Source of the DNA: JBBQXH01 sp963710975
GTDB taxonomy: Bacteria > Actinomycetota > Thermoleophilia > Gaiellales > Gaiellaceae
Length of the DNA: 64,000 nt
Direction of reading: 5' to 3'
Assembly (NCBI GenBank): GCA_963710975.1
Contig: CAVQCG010000001.1
Location: 310,001-374,000 of the forward strand
Positions 25,095 through 33,389 of the stretch are shown piece after piece. The translations under genes and the position numbers were made by a program. Under the pieces are notes generated by a model. The model searched no databases. It was not told where the DNA came from and was given only the letters and a program-made list of their open reading frames with translations. How positions within the stretch are numbered: position 1 is the stretch's first letter; every line of letters starts with the position of its first letter.

Positions 25095-25444
25095 TTAGTG
25101 GAGCAGAGCGTCGATCGCGGCGCCGGAGAGATCCGACTTCGCCACGAAGCCGCGCGCGCCGCTCTCGGCGACGAGAGACCCGAAATCAGCGCCGTCACGG
25201 CTCGACGTCATGACGATCGCAGGACCATCCCCGTCTGCGGTGAGCTCAGCCGCAACCGTAAATCCGTCGGTATCCGGTAGCTGGACGTCGAGAAGGACAA
25301 GATCGGGAGCAGGCTGTGCGCCGCCTCGACGGCCGAGGCGCCGGAGGCCGCCTCCCCGACGACGTCGAAGCCTTCGGCGGCGAGAAGCGCCCGCGCCGCC
25401 GCACGAAACGTCGGATGGTCGTCGACGATCAGCACGCGGGTCAC
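25095..25444 (-). CDS. Single-domain receiver protein, one frameshift
   Basis: Starts TRVLIVDDHPTFRAAARALL and, after a shift near 25318, continues PDLVLLDVQLPDTDGFTVAA and MTSSRDGADFGSLVAESG, ending with the conserved Lys (FVAKSDLSG). D9-D10, the phospho-Asp (LLDVQLP) and the Lys are all present. One base appears to be missing where EAA should meet QPAPDL. About 116 residues with no output domain, so it is a CheY-like receiver. It starts the three-gene signalling set and ends 9 bases before the kinase. Confidence 0.8.
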
Positions 25445-25577
25445 GTGTCAATCGTCGCAGGATTCATGCGGGTTGCCAGTACGGCTAGCAACACCCTTTT
25501 CGCCCAGGAACGGCCGTGGTGCTTCGGCGGGGCCCCGACGGTGCTGGTTTGGTGCGCGACTGTTGCGCAGTCGCAAT

Positions 25578-25606
25578 TTGACAGGGAAGGGTCTGATCAG
25601 TAAGTC
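25578..25606 (+). promoter_or_regulatory. Predicted promoter of the sulfate-transport operon
   Basis: TTGACA at 25578-25583 is a perfect -35 box. Seventeen bases later begins the AT-rich TAAGTCTATAAATTAG, from which a -10 element can be taken, although no exact TATAAT is present. This is the most AT-rich intergenic stretch in the window. Confidence 0.55.
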
Positions 25607-25622
25607 TATAAATTAGATAGAC
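25604..25622. promoter_or_regulatory. Operator-like palindrome before the sulfate-binding protein gene
   Basis: GTCTAT (25604-25609) and ATAGAC (25617-25622) are perfect inverted half-sites around AAATTAG. It overlaps the expected -10/start of transcription and ends 24 bases before the ATG, a good place for a repressor. The convergent Rrf2 regulator (29390-29848) is the obvious candidate to bind it. Confidence 0.5.
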
Positions 25623-25646
25623 AAATTAGAGAAATAGGGAGTATTG

Positions 25647-26732
25647 ATGCCACGTATCAGATCGATCCTTGTCCTTCTTGCAGCGTTCGCTGTATCCCTC
25701 ACGGTCGCAGCCTGCGGTGGAGGAAGCGGCGACAGCTCCGGAGATGCGACGACCGCCGCGACCACCGAAGCTGCAGCCGCGACGACCGAGCAAGCCGCCG
25801 CCACCACCGAGGCGGCAGCCGGGGACAAGAACATCGCGCTCGTCGCCTACTCGACCCCACGCGAGGTGTACGAGGAGCTGATTCCGGCGTTCCAGGGGAC
25901 ACCCGAGGGGGACGGCGTGGAGTTCGAGCAGTCGTACGCGTCGTCGGGCGAGCAGAGCCGGGCTGTCGAGGCCGGCCTCGATGCCGACTACGTCGCGTTC
26001 TCGCTCGAGCCGGACGTCACGCGGCTCGTCGACGCGGGGCTCGTCGCAGCGGACTGGCAGCAGGCCGCACAGTACAACGGCATGGTGTCGGACTCGGTCG
26101 TCGTATTCGTCGTCCGAAAGGGGAATCCGAAGGGCATCGAGACGTGGGACGACCTCGTCACCGGCGATGTCGAGGTCGTGACGCCGAACCCCTTCACGTC
26201 GGGCGGCGCGAAATGGAACCTGATGGCGGCCTACGGTGCCCAGATCAAGCAGGGCAAGACAGAGGAGGAGGCAACCCAGTTCCTCGCCGACCTCCTCGCC
26301 AACACGCCCGTTCAGGACAAGAGCGCCCGCGAGGCCCTGCAGACCTTCTCGGCCGGGAAGGGCGACGTGCTTCTCGCCTACGAGAACGAGGCGATCTTCG
26401 CCCAGCAGGCAGGTGAGCCCATCGATTACGTCGTTCCCGCCGAGACGATCCTGATCGAGAACCCAGCGGCGGTCACGACGAGCGCGACGCCGGAGACGGT
26501 CGCCTGGCTCAAGTTCGTGCAATCGCCCGAGGCGCAGAAGGTCTTCGGCGAGCACGGCTACCGCCCGGTCGATCCGGACGTCGCCGCCGAGTTCGACTTC
26601 CCGCAACCGACCGGCCTCTTCACGATCGCCGACCTCGGCGGCTGGAGCGAGATCAACGAGAAGTTCTTCGACCGCGACGCCGGCGTCGTGGCTGGAATCG
26701 AGCAGGACCTGGGAGTTCCCACTGACGGGTAG
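25647..26732 (+). CDS. Sulfate/thiosulfate ABC transporter substrate-binding lipoprotein
   Basis: 361 residues from ATG 25647 with AGGGAG upstream. A lipoprotein signal ends in LTVAAC, then a low-complexity Ala/Thr/Glu spacer follows (about residues 30-60). The binding domain has LVAYSTPREVYEELIPAFQG, FEQSYASSGEQSRAVEAGLD, DYVAFSLEPDVTRLV, VRKGNPKGIETWDDL and NPFTSGGAKWNLMAAYG. These are the hallmark sequences of Sbp/CysP proteins. It delivers sulfate outside the membrane to the permease genes that follow in the same operon. Confidence 0.95.
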   Translation: MPRIRSILVLLAAFAVSLTVAACGGGSGDSSGDATTAATTEAAAATTEQAAATTEAAAGDKNIALVAYSTPREVYEELIPAFQGTPEGDGVEFEQSYASSGEQSRAVEAGLDADYVAFSLEPDVTRLVDAGLVAADWQQAAQYNGMVSDSVVVFVVRKGNPKGIETWDDLVTGDVEVVTPNPFTSGGAKWNLMAAYGAQIKQGKTEEEATQFLADLLANTPVQDKSAREALQTFSAGKGDVLLAYENEAIFAQQAGEPIDYVVPAETILIENPAAVTTSATPETVAWLKFVQSPEAQKVFGEHGYRPVDPDVAAEFDFPQPTGLFTIADLGGWSEINEKFFDRDAGVVAGIEQDLGVPTDG

Positions 26733-26741
26733 CTACACACG

Positions 26742-27572
26742 ATGAGCACCAACGCTGCATCCGAGACGATCCAGACGCCGGCGCGCAGGAGACCGCGCGC
26801 CGGCGTCATGACGCTCGGGATCTCCACGGTCTACCTGAGCTTGATCGTCCTCATCCCGATCGCAGCCGTGGTCGCGTCGGCGTTCGACGACGGCTGGGCG
26901 AGCTTCTGGAACGCCGTCACGCGACCCGAGGCGGTCGCGGCCCTGAAGCTCACGTTCACCATCTCGCTGATCGTCGTCGCGATCAACGCGGTCACCGGCA
27001 CGCTGATCGCCTGGGTGCTCGTCCGGGACTCCTTTCCGGGCAAGAGCGTTGTGAACGCGGTCATCGACCTGCCGTTCGCGCTCCCGACGATCGTCGCAGG
27101 TCTCACCCTGCTCGCCTGCTACGGGCCGAAGAGCCCGTTCGGCGTGAACGTCGCATTCACCCAGGTCGCGATCGGGCTCGCACTCCTGTTCGTCACTCTC
27201 CCGTTCGTGATCCGAGCCGTCCAGCCCGTTCTCCTCGAGTTCGACCGGGAGATGGAGGAGGCATCAGCCTCGCTCGGTGCGAGCTCGTTCACGACTTTTC
27301 GCCGGATCGTGTTGCCGAACCTATTGCCGGCGATCCTTTCGGGCGTGGCGCTCGCCTTCGGACGGGCGATCGGGGAGTTCGGGGCAGTGATCCTCATCTC
27401 GGGAAACATCCCGTTCGAGACCGAGGTCTCGTCGTGGTACATCTTCAGCCAGATCGAGAGCGATGCACCGTCGGCCGCCGCCGCAGTCTCGGTCGTGCTG
27501 CTCGCGCTGTCCTTGGTCGTGCTCGTCGGCGCCGACCTGACCGAGCGCTGGACGCGGAGGCATGACGCGTGA
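26742..27572 (+). CDS. cysT: Sulfate ABC transporter permease CysT
   Basis: 276 residues with six helices. The coupling loop EEASASLGASSFTTFRRIVL (EAA motif) and GRAIGEFGAVILISGNIPFETEV are characteristic of CysT/CysU. It begins nine bases after the binding-protein gene and overlaps cysW by four bases (GTGA). With CysW it forms the membrane channel. Confidence 0.95.
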   Translation: MSTNAASETIQTPARRRPRAGVMTLGISTVYLSLIVLIPIAAVVASAFDDGWASFWNAVTRPEAVAALKLTFTISLIVVAINAVTGTLIAWVLVRDSFPGKSVVNAVIDLPFALPTIVAGLTLLACYGPKSPFGVNVAFTQVAIGLALLFVTLPFVIRAVQPVLLEFDREMEEASASLGASSFTTFRRIVLPNLLPAILSGVALAFGRAIGEFGAVILISGNIPFETEVSSWYIFSQIESDAPSAAAAVSVVLLALSLVVLVGADLTERWTRRHDA

Positions 27573-28399
27573 ACCGCTACCTCCTGCGATTCACGGCACT
27601 CGGGTACCTGCTGCTCCTGCTCGTGATCCCGGTGGGGATGGTCTTCTACCGGATGTTCGAGGACGGCCTCGCGGCGGTGTGGGACGAGCTCACGAGCCCC
27701 TCGTTCATCCACGCGCTCCAGGTGACGCTCATCATCACCGCAATCGTGGTTCCCGCCAACACGATCTTCGGCATCTGCTGCGCGCTCGCGATCGTCCGTC
27801 GTGGTTCGGGGCGCGGGAACTGGTTCCTCAACTCCGTCATCGGGCTTCCGCTCGCTCTTTCCCCGGTCGTCGTCGGCCTCAGCCTGATCCTCGTATACGG
27901 GACGAACGGCTGGTTCGGAGGCTGGTTGACCGATCACGGGATCCAGGTCATCTTCTCGCTGCCCGGCATGGTGCTGGCGACGATCTTCGTGTCGCTCCCC
28001 TTCGTCGTGCGGGAAGTCGTGCCGGTCCTCCGCGAGGTCGGCACCGACCAGGAGGAGGCGGCCTGGACGCTCGGCGCATCGCAGACGACGACCTTCTGGC
28101 GGATCACGCTGCCTGCAATCCGGTGGGGCGTCGCCTACGGCATCGTGCTCACCACGGCGCGTGCCCTGGGCGAATACGGAGCGGTCGCCGTCGTCTCCGG
28201 GCACATCGCGGGCAAGACCGAGACGCTCACCCTGCACATCGACGAGAGCTACCTGCGTTTCAATCAGACGGGCGTGTACACCACCGCGGTCGTGCTGGCG
28301 CTGCTCGCCGTCTTCACCCTCCTCCTGATGAACCTCCTCGGACGAAAGGAGCGTGCCCGTGGCAATCACGGTGCAGCAGGTGACGAAACACTTCGGTAG
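27569..28399 (+). CDS. cysW: Sulfate ABC transporter permease CysW
   Basis: 276 residues starting at GTG 27569. It contains VVGLSLILVYGTNGWFGGWL, the EAA loop EEAAWTLGASQTTTFWRITL and ARALGEYGAVAVVSGHIAGK. The last 23 residues overlap the cysA gene in another frame. It pairs with CysT. Confidence 0.95.
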   Translation: MNRYLLRFTALGYLLLLLVIPVGMVFYRMFEDGLAAVWDELTSPSFIHALQVTLIITAIVVPANTIFGICCALAIVRRGSGRGNWFLNSVIGLPLALSPVVVGLSLILVYGTNGWFGGWLTDHGIQVIFSLPGMVLATIFVSLPFVVREVVPVLREVGTDQEEAAWTLGASQTTTFWRITLPAIRWGVAYGIVLTTARALGEYGAVAVVSGHIAGKTETLTLHIDESYLRFNQTGVYTTAVVLALLAVFTLLLMNLLGRKERARGNHGAAGDETLR

Positions 28400-29316
28400 C
28401 TTCGTCGCTCTCGACAACGTATCCGTCGCGATCCCGAGCGGATCGCTGACGGCGCTCCTCGGGCCGAGCGGAAGCGGGAAATCGACGCTGCTCCGCGTGA
28501 TCGCCGGCCTCGAGCAGCCGGACTCCGGCCAGGTCGAGATCCTCGGGAGAGGACGCGACCGCCCTGCCGCCCCAGAAGCGAGGCGTCGGCATGGTCTTCC
28601 AGCACTACGCCGCGTTCAAGCACATGACGGTCTTCGACAACGTCGCCTTCGGCTTGAAGATTCGAAAGCGCCCGAAGGAGGAGATCCGGGCGCGGGTGCA
28701 CGAGCTCCTCGAGCTCGTGCAGCTGCCGGGCCTCGCCGAGCGGTACCCGTCGCAGCTCTCCGGCGGGCAGAGGCAGCGCATGGCACTCGCCCGGGCTCTG
28801 GCCGTCGAGCCCAAGGTACTCCTCCTCGACGAGCCGTTCGGCGCCCTCGACGCGCGGGTTCGCAAGGAGCTGCGTCAGTGGCTCCGGCATCTCCACGACG
28901 ACGTTCACGTGACGACGGTCCTCGTGACGCACGATCAGGAGGAGGCGATGGAGGTCGCCGACCGGGTCGTGCTCATGAACGAGGGTCGACTCGAGCAGGT
29001 CGGACGGCCACGAGACCTCTACGAGCATCCCGCGAACGAGTTCGTGATGAGCTTCATCGGGCCGGTGAACCGGCTCGGCGAGACGTTCATACGCCCGCAC
29101 GACATCGAGGTGCGGGTCGAGCCGAACGGCTCGACGACCGAGGCCATGATCGAGCGGGTGATCCACCTCGGCTTCGAGGTCCGGGTCGAGCTTCTCCTTG
29201 CCGAGGGCGAGCGCGTCTGGGCTCAGGTGACGCGTGACGAGGCCGAGGCGCTCGAGCTCCGGGAAGGCCAGGTGGTCTTCGTCAGGCCGAGTCGCACCCA
29301 GGTGTTCAGCCCGTGA
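28359..29316 (+). CDS. cysA: Sulfate ABC transporter ATP-binding protein CysA, one frameshift
   Basis: GTG 28359 is preferred, with AAAGGAG 8 bases before it. Walker A (LLGPSGSGKSTLLR) lies before a shift near 28548. The signature LSGGQRQRMALARALAVEPK, Walker B VLLLDEPFGALD and the switch His (VLVTHDQEEAM) follow, and a TOBE-like domain ends the protein. Removing one A at the shift joins EILG to EDATALPPQKRGVGMVFQ. A real frameshift would inactivate sulfate uptake, so a read error is likely. Its stop overlaps the next microprotein start (GTGA). Confidence 0.9.
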
Positions 29317-29396
29317 ACGCCCGGACCGAGCGGATCGTCTCCACGCTGCTCGGACTCGCCTGCCTCGCCTTCGGGATCGCGCTGATCCTTCAGTGA
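29313..29396 (+). CDS. 27-residue membrane microprotein coupled to cysA
   Basis: GTG 29313-29315 overlaps the cysA stop TGA 29314-29316. After a charged start (NARTERI) comes one hydrophobic helix (VSTLLGLACLAFGIALILQ) ending at the stop. The four-base overlap repeats the style of cysT-cysW and argues for real translation. Small helical peptides next to transporters often stabilise or regulate them; such a role for CysTWA is a guess. Its stop overlaps the 3' end of the convergent Rrf2 gene by seven bases. Confidence 0.6.
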   Translation: MNARTERIVSTLLGLACLAFGIALILQ

Positions 29397-29848
29397 GGCT
29401 CCCAGGCCTCCGGGTCGGCCACGAGCTCAACAATGGCGGCCGGGAATGTCCCGGCGACGACGTCGGCAAGCGTCACGGATTCGAGCACCCCGCGCAGGCT
29501 CGCGCGAACGGCAATCCAGACCTCGCGCAGGTGCACTGCAGGGCCGCGGTAATCGACGGCCTCCGGCCGTGAGCCGCGGACGTTCGCAAGCGGCCCTTCG
29601 ACTGCTCGGATCACCTCCGCAAGCGTGATCTCCGCCGGGGGCCGGGCAAGCCAGTACCCGCCGCGCTCGCCGCGCTGGCTCTGAATGATGCCGTCGTGGC
29701 GCAGCTCCAGCAGGATGTTCTCGAGGAACTTGATCGGAATACCCTGCGCCTGGGCGATCGCGTCGCCCTTGACGGGGCCCTCGCCGGCGCGAGCTGCGAG
29801 TTCGCTCGCCGCCCGCAACGCGTAGTCGACCTTGGCAGAGACTCGCAC
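29390..29848 (-). CDS. Rrf2-family transcriptional regulator (CymR-like, no Fe-S cysteines)
   Basis: 152 residues. The winged helix is VSAKVDYALRAASELAAR, then IAQAQGIPIKFLENILLELR and GGYWLARPPAEITLAEVIRA, which is typical Rrf2. The three cysteines that bind Fe-S in IscR/NsrR are missing: the segment reads GSRPEAVDYRGPAVHLREVW. Cysteine-free Rrf2 proteins include CymR, the repressor of sulfur-assimilation genes in Firmicutes. Its position converging on a sulfate ABC operon fits that role. Autoregulation or binding to the palindrome at 25604-25622 is inferred. Confidence 0.9.
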   Translation of the reverse strand: MRVSAKVDYALRAASELAARAGEGPVKGDAIAQAQGIPIKFLENILLELRHDGIIQSQRGERGGYWLARPPAEITLAEVIRAVEGPLANVRGSRPEAVDYRGPAVHLREVWIAVRASLRGVLESVTLADVVAGTFPAAIVELVADPEAWEPH

Positions 29849-29893
29849 GCCGTCATTCTCCCTGACAGCATCGGACGCGTATCGTCACGGACG

Positions 29894-30796
29894 ATGGGCC
29901 CAGAACCAGACCTCATCGACAGGGCCGTCATCCTAGGAGGCGGCGGGCTCGCGGGGGTGGCCTGGGGCTGTGGCTACCTCATGGGCCTTCAGGAGGCAGG
30001 CGTCAAGCTCGGTGGTGCCGATCGCGTCGTGGGCACGTCGGCCGGGAGCATCGTCGCCGCCTGGATGACGGCCGGCAAATCGCTTCACCGCAGGTACGCG
30101 TTCCTCGAGAACGCAGAGCACCCTCTGCGCCGCGCGCTGACGGCACTCTTCGAAGCATCGACGCGGCGCGAGCCGAGCGACGAACAGCGCGAGGCGATGG
30201 ATCTGCTCTTCCAGCCGGGTGAGGTGTCACCCGAGAGGCTTCGCCGGCTGGGCCAGATCTCCGGACAGGCCGACACGATGCCGGAGGCGCTGTTCGTCGC
30301 GTTCGTCGCGACGATCGTCGGGCGGCGTGACTGGCGCACCGACGTCCTTCGCCTGACCGCGCACGACATCGTCACCGGAGAGCGCCGCGTTCTGCGAGCC
30401 GGTCGGCGAATCGGGCTCGGCCGAGCCTGCGCGGCGAGCTCGTCGGTTCCCGGCGCGTTCCCACCCGTCAAGGCGGGCGGGGAGCGCCTCATGGACGGCG
30501 GCTGCCGATCCGGGACGAACTGCGACCTCGCAGCCGGGGCGCGACGAGCGCTCGTCATCGCGCTGATGCCTCTTCCGGATGCTGCGCTGGCCCCGGCGGT
30601 CACCGAAGAGATCGCGGAGCTCGAGCGGAACGGAACCGTCGTGCACGCCGCCTGGCCAGACGCCGACGCGGTGTCGGCCACCGGTGGGAACGCGCTCGAT
30701 CCGAAGGTCGTTCCGGCAGTTGCTCGGACCGGACGCGTGCAAGGGCTCTCGGACGCGGCAGCCGTCGGCGTGCTCTGGGCAGGCGGGACGTCGTAA
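29894..30796 (+). CDS. Patatin-like phospholipase
   Basis: 300 residues. The oxyanion loop is AVILGGGGLAGVAWGCGYLM, the nucleophile elbow VVGTSAGS (GxSxG), and the catalytic dyad Asp is in RLMDGGCRSGTN (DGG). The fold is an alpha/beta serine acyl hydrolase acting on phospholipid or neutral lipid, probably in the cytoplasm since no signal is present. It starts 45 bases from the divergent Rrf2 gene, so its promoter overlaps that short gap. Confidence 0.92.
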   Translation: MGPEPDLIDRAVILGGGGLAGVAWGCGYLMGLQEAGVKLGGADRVVGTSAGSIVAAWMTAGKSLHRRYAFLENAEHPLRRALTALFEASTRREPSDEQREAMDLLFQPGEVSPERLRRLGQISGQADTMPEALFVAFVATIVGRRDWRTDVLRLTAHDIVTGERRVLRAGRRIGLGRACAASSSVPGAFPPVKAGGERLMDGGCRSGTNCDLAAGARRALVIALMPLPDAALAPAVTEEIAELERNGTVVHAAWPDADAVSATGGNALDPKVVPAVARTGRVQGLSDAAAVGVLWAGGTS

Positions 30797-30858
30797 CCCG
30801 CCGCCACGCCCGTCCACCCCGCGTTCGCGGTGGGATTCCTGCGCGACTCGTAAGCCTC

Positions 30859-31458
30859 GTGGTCGGCCTCTTCATCTGCGCGCTCGGAATCGTCCTGATC
30901 CTCCAGGCGAACCTCGGATTGTCACCCTGGGACGTGCTGCACCAGGGGATCGCCGACTCGACGCCACTTTCCTTCGGCGAGGCGAACATCGTCGTCGGAG
31001 TCGCCGTGCTGCTCGTGGCCTGGCGGCTCGGCGCGCGAATCGGACTCGGCACCGTCGCGAACGCGACCCTCATCGGCGCGTTCATCCAGGTGCTGCTCGT
31101 CACAGACGCCATCCCTGACCTGGCAAGCTCCCCTCTCGGGGCCCGGGCCGCATTCCTCCTGGCCGGTATCGCCTGCTTCGGCATCGGGTCGGCCTTCTAC
31201 ATCGGCGCCGACATGGGTGCGGGGCCTCGCGACTCCCTCATGCTCGTCGTTGCCGTTCGCCTGCACACACGCGTCAGTCTGGCGCGCGGCGGCATCGAGC
31301 TGGCCGCACTGGCAGCCGGCTGGGCCCTCGGCGGGGACGTCGGCGTCGGCACGGTCGCGTTCGCCGTCCTCATCGGACCGGCCGTCGAGGCGGCGTTCTT
31401 CGTGCTCGACCGCTCTCCGCTCGCCGCCCCGCGGCTCGACCCCTCTGGCGTGGCCTAG
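30859..31458 (+). CDS. YczE/YitT-like integral membrane protein
   Basis: 199 residues with five or six helices. The sequence LILQANLGLSPWDVLHQGIA, then GTVANATLIGAFIQVLLV and IGADMGAGPRDSLMLVVAVR, matches the YczE family (DUF6198/YitT-related). The first helix begins right at GTG 30859, and the frame stays open upstream to about 30796 without a usual start codon. The true N-terminus may therefore be longer, or a codon may be misread. The patatin gene ends 62 bases upstream on the same strand. Function unknown; members are linked to envelope processes. Confidence 0.8.
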   Translation: MVGLFICALGIVLILQANLGLSPWDVLHQGIADSTPLSFGEANIVVGVAVLLVAWRLGARIGLGTVANATLIGAFIQVLLVTDAIPDLASSPLGARAAFLLAGIACFGIGSAFYIGADMGAGPRDSLMLVVAVRLHTRVSLARGGIELAALAAGWALGGDVGVGTVAFAVLIGPAVEAAFFVLDRSPLAAPRLDPSGVA

Positions 31459-31499
31459 CGTCTGGGCAAGATCTCGCTCGTGTCGAGGCCTCGCGACTC

Positions 31500-31834
31500 G
31501 ATACGCCGGCTTCGCCGGCTGAACTCCGCGGCCTGGCGCCTAACGGCGCGTCCGCTGCGCGGCGCTCCGCGCCTTGCCTCGCGGGGGATACGCCGGCTTC
31601 GCCGGCTGAACTCCGCGGCCTGGCGCCTAACGGCGCGTCCGCTGCGCGGCGCTCCGCGCCTTGCTTCGCGGGGGATACGCCGGCTTCGCCGGCTGAACTC
31701 CGCGGCCTGGCGCCTAACGGCGCGTCCGCTGCGCGGCGCTCCGCGCCTTGCTTCGCGGGGGATACGCCGGCTTCGCGCTGAACTCCGCGGCCTGGCGCCT
31801 AACGGCGCGTCCGCTGCGCGGCGCTCCGCGCCTT
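31500..31834. repeat. Four tandem 87-bp GC-rich palindromic repeats
   Basis: Units start at 31500, 31587, 31674 and 31761, each opening GATACGCCGGCTTCGCCGGC (the fourth lacks three bases). Each unit contains nested palindromes (CGCCGGCTTCGCCGG, GGCGCCTAACGGCGC, GCGCGGCGCTCCGCGC). Copies are nearly identical, so the array is recent. It fills the gap between two convergent genes, ends at 31458 and 31837. It is related to the repeat block at 20797-21053. No gene is present. Confidence 0.92.
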
Positions 31835-31836
31835 GC

Positions 31837-32487
31837 CTATCGCCCGCTGGCGGAGAAGTGCTGGTAGTCCTTGACCCCGCTCCAGTGTCCGCCCCATCCC
31901 CAGCCAACGGACGCAAATGCTCGGACCACGACGTCACCGTCGCGGATCATCCCCTTCTTCGGCTTCGAGCGGTCGAGGTACGGACGGCTCGCAGGGTGTG
32001 AGGTCGTTCCGCCGCTGACATAGGGGTTCTCGATCGGGTTGACGTCGATCGCACGGCCGTACGCGTGCTCCGACCAGCGCGTCGTTCCGTCGACATAGCG
32101 GCAGTTGAACGCCGACGTGTTGTCGGCCTCGATCGACCGGAAGTCACTCCCACCGTAGGCGTCGACGAGCTTCATCCGGCGGATCGGGAAGCGCGCATCG
32201 AAGAGCTTGCGAAGCACGGTCACGACATCGCCGGCGACATCGCGGTGGACGACTAGCTTGCCGGTGCGCACCTTTCCGTCGAAGCTCCAGTGCGACACGG
32301 TGACGAGCCGCAGGTTCGTGATGTGGACCGGGCAGCCAGGGTGCCAGGAGACCATCTTCTTCCGGAGCGGCTTGCGGATGACCGACACCTGCGCCTCGAA
32401 TTGCCTGGCGGAGAGCTCCGCAACAGCAGGAGCTGGAAGGATCGCGACCGCGGCGAGCACCCCGGCGAGCGCGAGCGCCCGACGCAT
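31837..32487 (-). CDS. Exported M15-type peptidase (D-Ala-D-Ala carboxypeptidase-like)
   Basis: 216 residues with a Sec signal (RRALALAGVLAAVAILPA, then PAVAELSA). The C-terminal half carries the zinc-site pattern of peptidase M15: SEHAYGRAIDVNP (His and Asp ligands) and YQHFSASG (third His), with VRAFASVGWGWGGHW between. It should hydrolyse peptidoglycan stem or cross-link peptides outside the membrane. The ATG at 32487 overlaps the stop of the upstream membrane gene (TGATG), so the two are co-translated. Confidence 0.9.
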   Translation of the reverse strand: MRRALALAGVLAAVAILPAPAVAELSARQFEAQVSVIRKPLRKKMVSWHPGCPVHITNLRLVTVSHWSFDGKVRTGKLVVHRDVAGDVVTVLRKLFDARFPIRRMKLVDAYGGSDFRSIEADNTSAFNCRYVDGTTRWSEHAYGRAIDVNPIENPYVSGGTTSHPASRPYLDRSKPKKGMIRDGDVVVRAFASVGWGWGGHWSGVKDYQHFSASGR

Positions 32488-33320
32488 CAGATCGTCGCGG
32501 TGCTCGGACTCCGGCGTGCGACGGAGCTCTCGAGGTCCTGCGACGCGAACGGCCCCGTTGCGCCTTCTTCGGCGCCGTAGCGGTAGAGGGCTACTGCGAA
32601 CACGGCGGTGACGGTGCGCGCGGTGACGACCGCGACGACGCCGATGACGACACCGATCGCGATCAGCGCCCATTGCACGGCACCGCTCGCGCCCCAGGCG
32701 CCGAGGAGGACGAACAGGATCGCCGGGACGAAGCCGATCAGGAAGATCAGGCCACCGACCGCCACCTGGCCGGTGATCTGCTCTCCCCAGCGTTTGCGGA
32801 AGATCGAGGCGGAACGCTTGAGCGCGTCGATCGGGCCCAGGCCCTCGAAGGCGATCACCGGGATGACGAGGAACGTCGCCAGATTCCAGGCAACCCCCGC
32901 AATCCCACCGAGGAGCGCTCCGGCAAACCCCAGCCGCTCCCTGAGGAAGGCGATCAGAAGATTCACCGTGAGGGCCATGACCGCCCAGAGCGCGATCGGC
33001 CCGAGCCGCTTGCTCGCCGCTGACACTCCGCTTCCGACGGTCGCATCGACACCGTCGAAGGCCTGCGCAGCGGCCGCCGCGACGGCGACCCCGAAGAAGA
33101 TCCCGAAGAACGTCACGCCGTAGGCGCCGATCACGCCGATGATGACCGCCGGCACCTTCGTGTCGTTCTCCCAGAGAACCCCGGCCGGTATCCCGAGGGC
33201 AAGCGCGATCGCGGCGATGATCACCATTCCGATCACCGTCAAGCCGATCAGCGCGGGCTCGTCGCGAACGACGGCGAGCGCCTGCTTGGTGAGGCGCCAG
33301 CCTCGGGAGAATCTACTCAC
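32487..33320 (-). CDS. DUF6159-like six-helix membrane protein
   Basis: 277 residues. An N-terminal amphipathic part (SRFSRGWRLTKQALAVVRDE) precedes helix pairs GVTFFGIFFGVAVAAAAAQA, IAGVAWNLATFLVIPVIAFE and GGLIFLIGFVPAILFVLLGA, ending with a Tyr-rich piece (VALYRYGAEE) and a polar tail. The motif ALKRSASIFRKRWGEQ in the cytoplasmic loop is typical of this family, whose function is unknown. It is the first gene of a two-gene operon with the M15 peptidase. Confidence 0.8.
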   Translation of the reverse strand: MSRFSRGWRLTKQALAVVRDEPALIGLTVIGMVIIAAIALALGIPAGVLWENDTKVPAVIIGVIGAYGVTFFGIFFGVAVAAAAAQAFDGVDATVGSGVSAASKRLGPIALWAVMALTVNLLIAFLRERLGFAGALLGGIAGVAWNLATFLVIPVIAFEGLGPIDALKRSASIFRKRWGEQITGQVAVGGLIFLIGFVPAILFVLLGAWGASGAVQWALIAIGVVIGVVAVVTARTVTAVFAVALYRYGAEEGATGPFASQDLESSVARRSPSTATI

Positions 33321-33389
33321 TACCGGTCGGTTCGCCGTTCTCTCACGGGTCTCCTGCGAGGGTAGCGAGATCGCACGGGATGGGCGCTG

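Noticed and set aside
31500..31834. CRISPR array
   Set aside because: The 87-base units are contiguous and nearly identical with no unique spacers, and no cas genes are present.
31455..32001. Repetitive Arg-rich open frames on both strands over the 87-bp array
   Set aside because: Frames stay open only because the unit length is a multiple of three. Composition is not protein-like and there is no start signal.
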